From Flavobacterium sp. HTF (lineage in GTDB: Bacteria; Bacteroidota; Bacteroidia; Flavobacteriales; Flavobacteriaceae): 64,000 nucleotides of DNA. The notes under the pieces were generated by a model. That model made no database searches. It had not been told where the DNA came from and saw nothing but the letters and a program-made list of their open reading frames with translations. Of the stretch, positions 30,346 through 39,281 are shown one piece after another. Each line of letters starts with the position of its first letter. Within the stretch, counting starts at the first letter, position 1. The stretch covers positions 1-64,000 of the forward strand of contig NZ_QETH01000005.1 in the NCBI RefSeq assembly GCF_003105115.1. Direction: 5' to 3'. The position numbers were made by a program, and so were the translations under genes.

Positions 30346-32376
30346 CTAGAATTTCATTTTTTGAATTCGCACTGCATTTAAAATAGCCAAAAGAGAAACT
30401 CCTACATCTGCAAAAACAGCTTCCCACATTGTTGCCAGTCCGCCCGCGCCCAAAATAAGTACTACCGCTTTTACCACAAAAGCCAAAGTTATATTCTGCC
30501 ACACTATTTTTTTGGTTTGTTTTCCAATATTAATTGCCATTGGTATTTTGGATGGTTTATCATCCTGTATTACCACGTCTGCAGTTTCAATGGTAGCATC
30601 ACTTCCAAGTCCTCCCATGGCGATTCCGGCATCACTAAGGGCCACAACCGGCGCATCATTTACACCATCACCTACAAAAGCAACTGTACCACTTTGTGCC
30701 TTAATTTCCTTTACTTTATTTACTTTGTCTTCGGGAAGCAGATCCCCAAACGAGTTGTCAATTCCTAATTTATCAGCTACAAACTTCACTACAGAACTTT
30801 TATCTCCGCTGAGCATTGTAACTTTAATATTTAGTTTATGCAGCAGGTCAATAGTCTGCTTAGAATCTTCCTTAATACTGTCTGCAATGGTGATATAACC
30901 TGCAAATTTTTTATCAAAAGCAACAGCAATGGTAGTATAGACAATTGAAGAAGGTTCAACATCGTAGCTGATACCAAATTTATCCATCAGCTTGAAATTA
31001 CCTGCTATAAGTTCTTTTCCGCCAATAAGCGTTTTCAATCCGTGTCCGGCGATTTCTTCTGTGCCTTCCAATTTTATTGAGCTGTCTATTGCTCCGACAT
31101 ATTCATGTATGGCAGTGGCAACAGGGTGTGAACTTTGGCCCTCAACAGCATTTACCATTTTTAATATTTCATCCTTGTCAAAGCCGGGTTTAAAAACGGT
31201 CTCCTGAACTTTAAAAACTCCTTCCGTCATTGTTCCGGTTTTATCCATTACTACATTCTGTACAGAAGCCATTACATCCAAAAAGTTGCTTCCTTTAAAT
31301 AAAATTCCATTGCGGCTTGCTGCCCCAATTCCCCCAAAATAACCAAGCGGAATAGAAATAACCAAAGCACATGGACATGAAATAACCAAAAATACCAATG
31401 CTCTGTACAACCAGCTGCTAAAATCATAAGTGTCTGTAAAAAAATAAGGCAAAAAACAAATACCGGCAGCCAGAAATACCACGATAGGCGTATATATTTT
31501 TGCAAATTTCCTGATGAATAATTCTGTCGGTGCTTTTTGCGAAGTTGCATTTTGTACCAGTTCTAATATCTTACTGAGTTTGCTGTCTGTATATGCTGTA
31601 GTTACTTTTACCTCAGCCACTACATTTAGATTAATCATTCCGGCGAGAACCGTTTCTCCTTTTGCTTTTGTATCGGGTTTGCTTTCTCCGGTCAGTGCTG
31701 CAGTATTGAACGAAGCGCCATCTGTCAGGAGTTCACCGTCAAGACCTAGTTTTTCACCCGGTTTTAATTGAATTATATCTCCAATATTAGCGTCTTCCGC
31801 TTTAATGGTTTTAGACTTTCCTTCAGCCAGGATAGTAACCTCATCAGGTCTCTGGTCCAACAGGCTCTTAATGTTGGTACGGGCTTTCGAAACAGCAAGT
31901 GTCTGAAAGACTTCTCCCACGCCATAAAAAAGCATTACGGCCACTCCTTCTGGGTATTCGCCGATACTGAATGCTCCAATTGTAGCAATACACATTAACA
32001 AAAACTCTGAAAAAATTTCTCCTTTAACAATACTCTCTATTGCATCTTTTATAACTGCGTAACCTACAATTAAATAAGCTACAAGATACCAGGCCAGCCT
32101 GATTGTCCCGGTAAACCAGGATTGGGAAACCCGGTTGTCCATTATTATTGCGGCAATCAAAAGTATCAGCGATAAAATAGGGAGAAGAAACATTTTAAAA
32201 AGGCTTCCTTCTGCATTACCGTGATTATGTCCGTCATCATGATTGTGGCCGGAGTGATCATGACCATCTTCGGCTGAATGTTTTTCTGCCTGCTTTTTGA
32301 CAGCTGCATTACCGTAAACTTTTTCAGAATGCCCACAGCAGAATTGTTCTGTGTCGTTTTTATATTTATGTTCCAT
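30346..32376 (-). CDS. P1B-type heavy-metal-transporting ATPase (Zn/Cd/Co type)
   Basis: A 676-residue inner-membrane pump, started at ATG 32376 (MEHKYKNDTEQFCCGHSEK); an upstream in-frame start would add 12 residues of no clear use. The N-terminus lacks the usual ferredoxin-like HMA domain and instead has CCGH and a His-rich run (HSAEDGHDHSGHNHDDGHNHG). P-type motifs are all present: TGES, the ion-binding CPC in ISCPCALVIS, phosphorylation loop DKTGT, SHPVATAI and GDGVNDAPV. Export of zinc, cadmium or cobalt fits the CPC motif and the neighbours. It is 93 bases behind a Fur-type regulator. Confidence 0.92.
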   Translation of the reverse strand: MEHKYKNDTEQFCCGHSEKVYGNAAVKKQAEKHSAEDGHDHSGHNHDDGHNHGNAEGSLFKMFLLPILSLILLIAAIIMDNRVSQSWFTGTIRLAWYLVAYLIVGYAVIKDAIESIVKGEIFSEFLLMCIATIGAFSIGEYPEGVAVMLFYGVGEVFQTLAVSKARTNIKSLLDQRPDEVTILAEGKSKTIKAEDANIGDIIQLKPGEKLGLDGELLTDGASFNTAALTGESKPDTKAKGETVLAGMINLNVVAEVKVTTAYTDSKLSKILELVQNATSQKAPTELFIRKFAKIYTPIVVFLAAGICFLPYFFTDTYDFSSWLYRALVFLVISCPCALVISIPLGYFGGIGAASRNGILFKGSNFLDVMASVQNVVMDKTGTMTEGVFKVQETVFKPGFDKDEILKMVNAVEGQSSHPVATAIHEYVGAIDSSIKLEGTEEIAGHGLKTLIGGKELIAGNFKLMDKFGISYDVEPSSIVYTTIAVAFDKKFAGYITIADSIKEDSKQTIDLLHKLNIKVTMLSGDKSSVVKFVADKLGIDNSFGDLLPEDKVNKVKEIKAQSGTVAFVGDGVNDAPVVALSDAGIAMGGLGSDATIETADVVIQDDKPSKIPMAINIGKQTKKIVWQNITLAFVVKAVVLILGAGGLATMWEAVFADVGVSLLAILNAVRIQKMKF

Positions 32377-32469
32377 CTGGTATTTTATAAATCTTGATAT
32401 AATAAAAGGCAATTGATTGCTTTTCGTTCATCTTTTTAAATGATAATTAATTTTGTTTACACCCAAATA

Positions 32470-32886
32470 TTATCCTGATTTCAGGCATTTTTCACATATC
32501 CCTTTGGCCAATATCTGAATCTCATCGATTTGCAGGCCGGGCTCCATATTTTCAGGAAAAATAATTTCTTGCCGACAGGTTGTCTCATGGCATTTTTTAC
32601 AATAAAAATGGAGGTGCCTGTCTTTATGATTGTCCTCACTACAGACTTCTGCGCATATGCTGTACTTGGCCATATTTTCGTCCAGAATTTTATGCACCAG
32701 ACCTTTTTCCTGAAATGTCTGAAGAGTCCGGTATATGGTCACTTTATCTGCTTTATGAAAATACTTTTCGATTTCAGACAGCGACAGGGCTGCCGTAACG
32801 GTTTCCAGATATTCATAAATTAAGATACGCATTGTGGTTAAACGAATATCTTTGGCAGTAAAAACATCTTCTGTAGATTTTTTCAT
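32470..32886 (-). CDS. Fur-family metalloregulator (Zur/PerR-like)
   Basis: A 138-residue regulator. The winged helix is in the first 80 residues (LTTMRILIYEYLE, LSLSEIEKYFHKADKVTIYRTLQTFQEKGLVHKI). The dimer domain has HLHFYCKKCHETTC and a C-terminal CEKC, two CxxC pairs that form the structural zinc site of the family. The regulatory His ligands are in DRHLHFYC. It sits between the CzcB-like and ATPase genes in a metal-efflux block, so a zinc sensor is likely, though a plain Zur normally controls import rather than export. Confidence 0.88.
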   Translation of the reverse strand: MKKSTEDVFTAKDIRLTTMRILIYEYLETVTAALSLSEIEKYFHKADKVTIYRTLQTFQEKGLVHKILDENMAKYSICAEVCSEDNHKDRHLHFYCKKCHETTCRQEIIFPENMEPGLQIDEIQILAKGICEKCLKSG

Positions 32887-33011
32887 TTCAATTTTATTTT
32901 ACAAAACAGAACCAGAAGGTTTTCTATATCAGTGCTCTTAGTAAATTTACAAAGAATTTTCTAACCCCTCTTCCTGATTCTTTTATAATAATTCAATACT
33001 TCTCTATATAA

Positions 33012-34286
33012 TTAATGCTCGTGTTCTCCTGAATTGTTTAGCTTGGCATTGACGAAAAACGTTCCTTTGGTTACAATTTTAGTTCCTTCCGGAATTTCTT
33101 TAACCGGCGTAATAGCTGTATAGCCCAGTTCCGAAACTCCTTTGGATACCTCAATTTTTTCAAAATTCATACTGTTGGCCGCTATTTTCTTTTCTTGTGC
33201 CTCATTGTGTTTTTCTCCGGATTCGGCCACTTCGACATGTTCTGCTTCTGCTTTTTTATTTGTTTGGGCAAAAATGTAATACTTCCCGTCCGCTTCGGCA
33301 ATAGCTTCATTTGGCACAGCTGTGGTTAAAGCATTTCCAATACTTATCATTGCCGTAATATTCATTCCGTCTATCAGTCCGGTTTTATTTCCTGTTACAG
33401 CACAATGAACCGCAACTGTCTTGCTTTCATTTTCAAATGAAGAACCGATATTGAATACTTTTGCCGTGTAAGAAGTGGTCGGATTATTGGTTAAAGTAAA
33501 ATTCACTATTTGTCCAACTTTCACCATCGGAAGATCTTTTTCAAAAATCTGAAGATCGAGATGAATAAGGCTATTGTCTACAATTTCTACTACCGGAGAA
33601 GAGACATCTACATAACTTCCTATTTTAGCAAACTCATTGCTTACCGTTCCGCTTACAGGACTTGTGACCGTAAGTGCTGATCTTAAAGTAGAAGCATTGA
33701 TTCCTGCAGGACTAATTCCCATAAGCTGAATTTGTTTTTGCAATGATGCTTTGCGTGCGCGAAGAGCATTCATATCAGCTGTAGCGCTCTGCAAATTTTT
33801 CAATGCCCCTGCATTCCCCTCCTGAAGTTCGCGCTGACGTCTTAATTCCTGATCCGCTAACGTTATTTTGCTCCCAATAGTCAGGTATTCTTCCTGAAGC
33901 TGTATAAACTGAGGATTTTCGATTGTTGCAATAACCTGCCCTTTTCTTACGTAGTCACCCAGCTGTACTTTTAGCGATTTAACAACTCCCCCATAGAGTG
34001 ACGTAGCATTGGCTTTGTTATTATTGGGAACTCTCAGAGCTCCGTTTGCTTTGATTGAAGCCGTAAGGTTTTTGTTCTCAATAGTACCAAGAGTGATTCC
34101 GACAGAATTTATCTGATCCTGAGTCAAAGTAGCAATTGTAGCTTCTTCTCCGTGTTGTTCTTCTTTTGTTTCGCCGTTTTTTTCAGTTTCATTAGAAACA
34201 CCTTCCTTCTCGTTATTTTTTTGTCCGCAACTCATCAGTGAGAAGATAGCGGCAACAGCAATTAGAATTTTAATTTTGATTTTCAT
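33012..34286 (-). CDS. RND efflux periplasmic adaptor lipoprotein (CzcB/CusB-like)
   Basis: A 424-residue lipoprotein with leader ending SLMSC (Cys 20). A charged linker (residues 22-50) is followed by the membrane-fusion-protein pattern: barrel-sandwich halves (LYGGVVKSLKVQLGDYVRKGQVIATIENP and LTVTSPVSGTVSNEFAKIGSYV), a coiled-coil hairpin (LQEEYLTIGSKITLADQELRRQRELQ) and a beta-barrel. The insert around residues 345-370 is rich in His, Glu and Lys. It bridges the RND pump, 72 bases upstream, and the outer-membrane channel that is fused to that pump. Confidence 0.92.
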   Translation of the reverse strand: MKIKIKILIAVAAIFSLMSCGQKNNEKEGVSNETEKNGETKEEQHGEEATIATLTQDQINSVGITLGTIENKNLTASIKANGALRVPNNNKANATSLYGGVVKSLKVQLGDYVRKGQVIATIENPQFIQLQEEYLTIGSKITLADQELRRQRELQEGNAGALKNLQSATADMNALRARKASLQKQIQLMGISPAGINASTLRSALTVTSPVSGTVSNEFAKIGSYVDVSSPVVEIVDNSLIHLDLQIFEKDLPMVKVGQIVNFTLTNNPTTSYTAKVFNIGSSFENESKTVAVHCAVTGNKTGLIDGMNITAMISIGNALTTAVPNEAIAEADGKYYIFAQTNKKAEAEHVEVAESGEKHNEAQEKKIAANSMNFEKIEVSKGVSELGYTAITPVKEIPEGTKIVTKGTFFVNAKLNNSGEHEH

Positions 34287-34358
34287 GTATGCTCTGTTTT
34301 AAAATTATTCAATGAAATCTGTCTTGTGTTTTTTCGACAGAAATCTTATGACCGATAT

Positions 34359-37300
34359 CTATTTATTATTAAAGTAATTAAACTGAACAGCAGACTGGTT
34401 GTACTGATTCAGGATATCCAGATAATTCTGGCGTATTCCAACCGCCTGGCTCAGAAACTGTCCTAATTCTGCAAAACTGATTTCTCCCGATCTGTAACTT
34501 AATGTAGCTGCTTTTATAATTTCTTCGGCCTGTTTCAAACCGGTAGTTTCATAGAAATTCAGCAGTGAGAGATTTTTCTCGATTTCTGCTACAGATGAAG
34601 CTTTCTGTGTCTGTATCTGCTGTGTCTGATACGCCAGATTTTTTTCCTGTACTTCTTTCTCTGCAGAAGCTGCTTTTACTTTGTTTCGCGCATATCCGGC
34701 ACCGAATAACGGAAAGGAGGCAGTTGCCGAAAAACCGGTATAAGGATCATTGGCTCCCCATATTCTCTGACTGAAAACCCTTCCTGAAAATTCCGGCATA
34801 TTACTGTTTCTCTGTACGGAAACATTGGATTCTGCTATTTTTACATTTTGTTCCTGAAGAACTAACAGAGGATGAATACCGTTATTTTCAGAGAAAACGA
34901 CAGCTGCCTTTCCTAATGGGGTTTCTTCGGGTAAAATCCACTGGTTCTCATTTAAAAGCATCATCAGCTGCTGTTGCTGAACGGTCATGTCTTTTTTGTT
35001 CTGCTCTGAAAAAGCTTTCAGTTCCTGAAGTTTTGCATCGGCGGCAATTCGGTCAAGCGCTGCTACATCACCCGCTTTTAAACGAACCTCAGCCGTTTTG
35101 AAAAGCAAGGTATAAATACTGTCCAAACGTCTGTATAATACCTGTTTGTCCTGCAAATACCAAAGTTTATAATATGCTGTCCGTACATCTCTTTTTATAA
35201 CTGCGTTCAAAACTCCGGTGTTTAATTCCGCATATTTTAACTGCTCTTTAAAATAGTCTTTCCTTGCAGCATACAGACCCGGCCACGCAACAGCCTGTGA
35301 AATACCAATTTTTAATATTCCTGTATTATCTGACGGACGAAGGTCTTCATTCTCCGCAAATATCCCTGTTTTTGGTATATCAACAGCCGTCTTTACGTTA
35401 AGTCCTGCGGTTCGTATTTCAGCTTCATTTACGCCCAGTTGCTGATTGTTCTTCAACGCTATTTCTATAGCTTTATCCATTGAAATCCTTTCCTGTGCAT
35501 TTGCAGATCCTAAACCTGCCAGACAAAGCAGAATTACAGTGATTGTATTTCCCATCTTAAATTTTCCTTTAAAATTGAATTTCGAATTAAAAATAATATA
35601 CAGCAGGGGCAGCACAAATAAGGTAAGAAACGTGGCGGTAATTAGTCCTCCGATTACCACAGTTGCCAATGGTTTCTGTACCTCTGCTCCTGCACTGCTG
35701 CTGATTGCCATTGGCAAAAACCCTAATGAAGCCACTGTTGCGGTCATCAATACGGGACGAAGTCTGGTCATTGTTCCTTCTTTTACCCTTTCAAATATAT
35801 CTTTCATACCTTCTTTTTCAAGTTGGTTAAAAGTTCCGATCAGAACAATACCATTAAGAACGGCAACGCCAAACAGCGCAATAAACCCAATTCCGGCACT
35901 GATACTAAAAGGCATTCCACGAAGCATTAAGGCAAAAATCCCCCCAATGGCACTCATCGGAATTGCGGTGAATATCAAAATGGCCTGTTTAAAAGAACGA
36001 AAAGTTAAATACAGCAATGTGAAAATCAAAAGAAGCGATACGGGAACCGCAATCATTAAACGTGCACTTGCTTTCTGAAGATTCTCAAACTGGCCTCCAT
36101 AAGTAAAATAATATCCTGGCGGCAATTTTACTTTTTCTGATAATTTCTTTTGTATATCCTCAACAACGCTTTGAACATCACGATCCGCCACATTAAACCC
36201 TACCACAATCCGGCGTTTTCCTGCTTCCCTGCTTATCTGTGCCGGTCCTAATTTATAGTTGATGCTGGCAACCTGAGAAAGCGGAATCTGGTTTCCTGTA
36301 TTGGTCGGAATCATCAAATTGCTGACATCATCAATTCCACTTCTGTGAATGCTGTCCAGACGAACCACCAGATCAAAACGTCTTTCGTTTTCATATACCT
36401 GCCCTGTGCTTTTTCCTGCAAAGGCTGTACTTACAACATCATTTACATCCTGGATAGTCAGTCCGTAATTCGCAATGCGGGTTCTGTCGTATTCAATATT
36501 GATCTGAGGTAAACCGCTTACCTTTTCCACCTGCGGTGAAGTAGCTCCTTCGACACTCTTGATAACATTACTGACTTCTTTTGCATAAACGGAAAGTGTA
36601 TCGATATTTTCCCCGAAAATCTTTACGGCAACATCTTGTCTGATACCGGTCATCAGTTCATTAAAACGCATCTGGATCGGCTGATTTTTTTCAAAGAAAA
36701 CACCCGGTATAACTTCAAGTTTTTCTGTAATAGCATCAGCCAGTTCATTATAATCCCGGCCTGATTTCCATTCTTTTTGCGGTTTCAGGACAACCATTAA
36801 ATCAGTTGCTTCCGGAGGCATGGGATCTGTCGGAACTTCTGCTGCTCCTGTTTTACCCACCACCATTTTAACCTCGTCAAACTGTTTGATTAAACGGGAA
36901 GCCTGCATCGAGGTTTCAATACTTTGATTCAGTGAACTTCCCTGCGGAAGGATACAATGAAAAGCATAATCCCCTTCCTGAAGCTGTGGTATAAATTCTC
37001 CGCCCATTCTGGTAAAGCAGAAAATAGCAATTACAAATAAAAAGCTTGTAAAACCAACAACTGCATATTTAATATTGATACCCTTTTGAAGTAATGGCTG
37101 ATATATAGTCTGAAGCTTACGCATCATCTTATCGCTAAAATTCTCCTTGTGATTTGGTTTCTTTGATAAGAATAGAGCACACATCATCGGAATATAGGTC
37201 AGGGACAATATTAAGGCTCCAAAAATGGCAAAACCTACAGTCTGTGCCATCGGACGGAACATTTTTCCTTCTACGCCCACAAGAGTCAGAATCGGAATAT

Positions 37301-38675
37301 AAACGATCAGGATGATAATCTCTCCGAATGCCGCACTTGTACGTATTTTAGAAGCAGACTGGAAAACTTCTTCGTCCATTTCCTCCTGAGTAAGACTCCT
37401 TATTGCTTTTCGCATTCCTAAATGATGAAGCGTAGCTTCCACAACAATGACAGCTCCATCGACAATCAGACCAAAATCAATAGCTCCAAGAGACATTAAA
37501 TTGGCACTTACACCAAATACATTCATCATTCCCAAAGCAAAAAGCATGGCCAGCGGAATGGCTGAGGCAACAATTAAACCTGCCCGAAAATTTCCTAAAA
37601 ATAAAACCAGTACAAAAATGACAATCAAAGCTCCTTCCACCAAATTCTTTTCAACCGTGCTGATTGCTCTTCCGACTAAATCTGTACGATCCAGAAAAGG
37701 CTCAATCGTAATATCATCCGGAAGCGATTTCTGTATCGTTGGCAGTTTTTCCTTAATACGTTTTACAACTTCATTACTGTTTTCGCCTTTCAGCATCAGG
37801 ACTACTCCTCCAACAGCATCCACTTCTCCATTGTAAGTTAAGGCTCCGTATCTGACCGCTTTTCCAAATCGTACTTCAGCTACATCGCTAACATAGATTG
37901 GCGCAGCTCCGGTATTTTTTACTACAATCTTTTTTACATCATCGAGTGAAGTAACAAGACCTATTCCCCTGATAAAATAAGCATTAGGTTTTTTATCAAT
38001 GTAGGCGCCCCCAGTGTTTTGATTATTTTTTTGTAATGCTGTAAAAATATCAGGAATGCTTACTCCCATCGCTTTTAATCTGTCCGGATTAACAGCCACT
38101 TCGTATTGTTTTAATTCCCCTCCAAAGCTATTTACCTCTGCAATTCCGGGAGTACCGTATAGTTGTCTGGCCACAATCCAGTCCTGCATGGTACGAAGAT
38201 CTTTGGCATTATATTTATTTTTGCTTCCTTTTTTGGGATGGATAATATACTGATACACTTCTCCAAGTCCTGTACTTACCGGAGCCATTTCGGGTGTTCC
38301 TGCGCCCTGCGGAATTTGGTCCTGGGCTTCTTTTAGTTTTTCATTAATAAGCTGCCGGGCAAAATAGATGTTTGTATCATCATCAAACACTACAGTGATC
38401 ACTGATAACCCAAATCGTGAAATGCTTCTGACTTCCTGAATTTTCGGAACGTTTGCGATACTCTGCTCAATTGGAAAAGTGACCAGCTGCTCCACTTCCT
38501 GACCTGCCAGTGTCGGACAGCTTGTAAAAATCTGAACCTGATTGTTTGTGATGTCAGGTACGGCATCTATGGATAATTTGGTAGCACTCCAGGTACCCCA
38601 AATTATAAGCAACAAAGTCATTATACCAATAACGATTTTGTTTTTTATACTGAATTTGATTATAGTATCTAACAC
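34359..38675 (-). CDS. CusA/CzcA heavy-metal RND pump fused to a TolC-like outer-membrane factor
   Basis: A 1438-residue fusion. Residues 1 to about 1035 are a full heavy-metal-efflux RND pump: N-terminal helix, SIANVPKIQEVRSIS, the transmembrane-4 proton-relay segment with LGAIDFGLIVDGAVIVVE, and two large periplasmic loops. From Met 1041 (codon 35553-35555) the chain continues as MGNTITVILLCLAGLGSANAQ, a signal-peptide-like stretch, then a TolC-like coiled-coil protein of about 380 residues (ISMDKAIEIALKNNQQLG, SYRSGEISFAELGQF). An AAAGGAAAAT stretch precedes Met 1041, so internal initiation is possible. This packs CzcA and CzcC in one reading frame. The adaptor gene follows. Confidence 0.93.
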   Translation of the reverse strand: MLDTIIKFSIKNKIVIGIMTLLLIIWGTWSATKLSIDAVPDITNNQVQIFTSCPTLAGQEVEQLVTFPIEQSIANVPKIQEVRSISRFGLSVITVVFDDDTNIYFARQLINEKLKEAQDQIPQGAGTPEMAPVSTGLGEVYQYIIHPKKGSKNKYNAKDLRTMQDWIVARQLYGTPGIAEVNSFGGELKQYEVAVNPDRLKAMGVSIPDIFTALQKNNQNTGGAYIDKKPNAYFIRGIGLVTSLDDVKKIVVKNTGAAPIYVSDVAEVRFGKAVRYGALTYNGEVDAVGGVVLMLKGENSNEVVKRIKEKLPTIQKSLPDDITIEPFLDRTDLVGRAISTVEKNLVEGALIVIFVLVLFLGNFRAGLIVASAIPLAMLFALGMMNVFGVSANLMSLGAIDFGLIVDGAVIVVEATLHHLGMRKAIRSLTQEEMDEEVFQSASKIRTSAAFGEIIILIVYIPILTLVGVEGKMFRPMAQTVGFAIFGALILSLTYIPMMCALFLSKKPNHKENFSDKMMRKLQTIYQPLLQKGINIKYAVVGFTSFLFVIAIFCFTRMGGEFIPQLQEGDYAFHCILPQGSSLNQSIETSMQASRLIKQFDEVKMVVGKTGAAEVPTDPMPPEATDLMVVLKPQKEWKSGRDYNELADAITEKLEVIPGVFFEKNQPIQMRFNELMTGIRQDVAVKIFGENIDTLSVYAKEVSNVIKSVEGATSPQVEKVSGLPQINIEYDRTRIANYGLTIQDVNDVVSTAFAGKSTGQVYENERRFDLVVRLDSIHRSGIDDVSNLMIPTNTGNQIPLSQVASINYKLGPAQISREAGKRRIVVGFNVADRDVQSVVEDIQKKLSEKVKLPPGYYFTYGGQFENLQKASARLMIAVPVSLLLIFTLLYLTFRSFKQAILIFTAIPMSAIGGIFALMLRGMPFSISAGIGFIALFGVAVLNGIVLIGTFNQLEKEGMKDIFERVKEGTMTRLRPVLMTATVASLGFLPMAISSSAGAEVQKPLATVVIGGLITATFLTLFVLPLLYIIFNSKFNFKGKFKMGNTITVILLCLAGLGSANAQERISMDKAIEIALKNNQQLGVNEAEIRTAGLNVKTAVDIPKTGIFAENEDLRPSDNTGILKIGISQAVAWPGLYAARKDYFKEQLKYAELNTGVLNAVIKRDVRTAYYKLWYLQDKQVLYRRLDSIYTLLFKTAEVRLKAGDVAALDRIAADAKLQELKAFSEQNKKDMTVQQQQLMMLLNENQWILPEETPLGKAAVVFSENNGIHPLLVLQEQNVKIAESNVSVQRNSNMPEFSGRVFSQRIWGANDPYTGFSATASFPLFGAGYARNKVKAASAEKEVQEKNLAYQTQQIQTQKASSVAEIEKNLSLLNFYETTGLKQAEEIIKAATLSYRSGEISFAELGQFLSQAVGIRQNYLDILNQYNQSAVQFNYFNNK

Positions 38676-38836
38676 AATGTGATTATTTTAACGCTTAGAA
38701 AATAGTCTAATATTGGAAAAAATAAGAATGTGTGCTGACAGGCTGCATAACTGCAAAAGTTATTTTACAGCATGATACAGGTGATTCTTAATAAAGAAAG
38801 ATCACGCTCTGAATTACAACACAATTCAAAAGAAAA

Positions 38837-39160
38837 TTAAGCGAAAAACTTGGGTGGTTCCCATATATTTCCTGAGTATCGGGAAATAACCTGGCAGTCT
38901 TTTATCACTGCTTTTTTAGCAGTATAGGAATGTTGGGGAAGATTAAAATCGGGTAATTTAAATTGAAATTTTATTACCGAAACACTACAGCATGAACATT
39001 GACAAAAAGGGGTACAATGATCATCATTATCCTGACTATGGCTGTGACTGGCTTCCTGAAATTTTGAATTGGTATCTACGCAATTATTATATACATCACT
39101 GCATGGCACTACAAGAAGCGCCAGAATGTATATTAATAATATTGTTGATATCCATCTCAT
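38837..39160 (-). CDS. Small Cys/His-rich exported protein (DUF6660-like) of the metal-efflux operon
   Basis: A 107-residue protein started at ATG 39160 (MRWISTILLIYILALLVVPC); an earlier in-frame ATG adds 10 residues. One N-terminal helix may be a signal peptide or lipoprotein leader. The middle has HSHSQDNDDHCTPFCQCSCC, a dense cluster of His, Asp and Cys suited to metal binding. The end is basic and aromatic (NIWEPPKF). Similar small proteins precede CusA/CzcA genes in Bacteroidota; I believe this is DUF6660. It lies about 160 bases before the pump gene. Confidence 0.65.
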   Translation of the reverse strand: MRWISTILLIYILALLVVPCSDVYNNCVDTNSKFQEASHSHSQDNDDHCTPFCQCSCCSVSVIKFQFKLPDFNLPQHSYTAKKAVIKDCQVISRYSGNIWEPPKFFA

Positions 39161-39223
39161 TAGTACAAATGTAAGTAATATTTTATGCAATCGAATTGCA
39201 AAGTGAATCTAAAAAGATATAAA

Positions 39224-39252
39224 AAAACCTATTCCGTAATGAAATAGGTTTT
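39224..39252 (-). terminator. Rho-independent terminator after the GH87-like gene
   Basis: AAAACCTATT (39224-39233) pairs with AATAGGTTTT (39243-39252). On the minus strand it is followed by TTTTATATC, and it lies 30 bases after the stop of the large secreted protein. Confidence 0.75.
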
Positions 39253-39281
39253 GTTGGATTGTCTTATTAGAATTTACAACG

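Noticed and set aside
35446..36078. 210-residue plus-strand frame opposite the RND pump
   Set aside because: Low-complexity antisense shadow; the minus-strand pump is continuous through this region.
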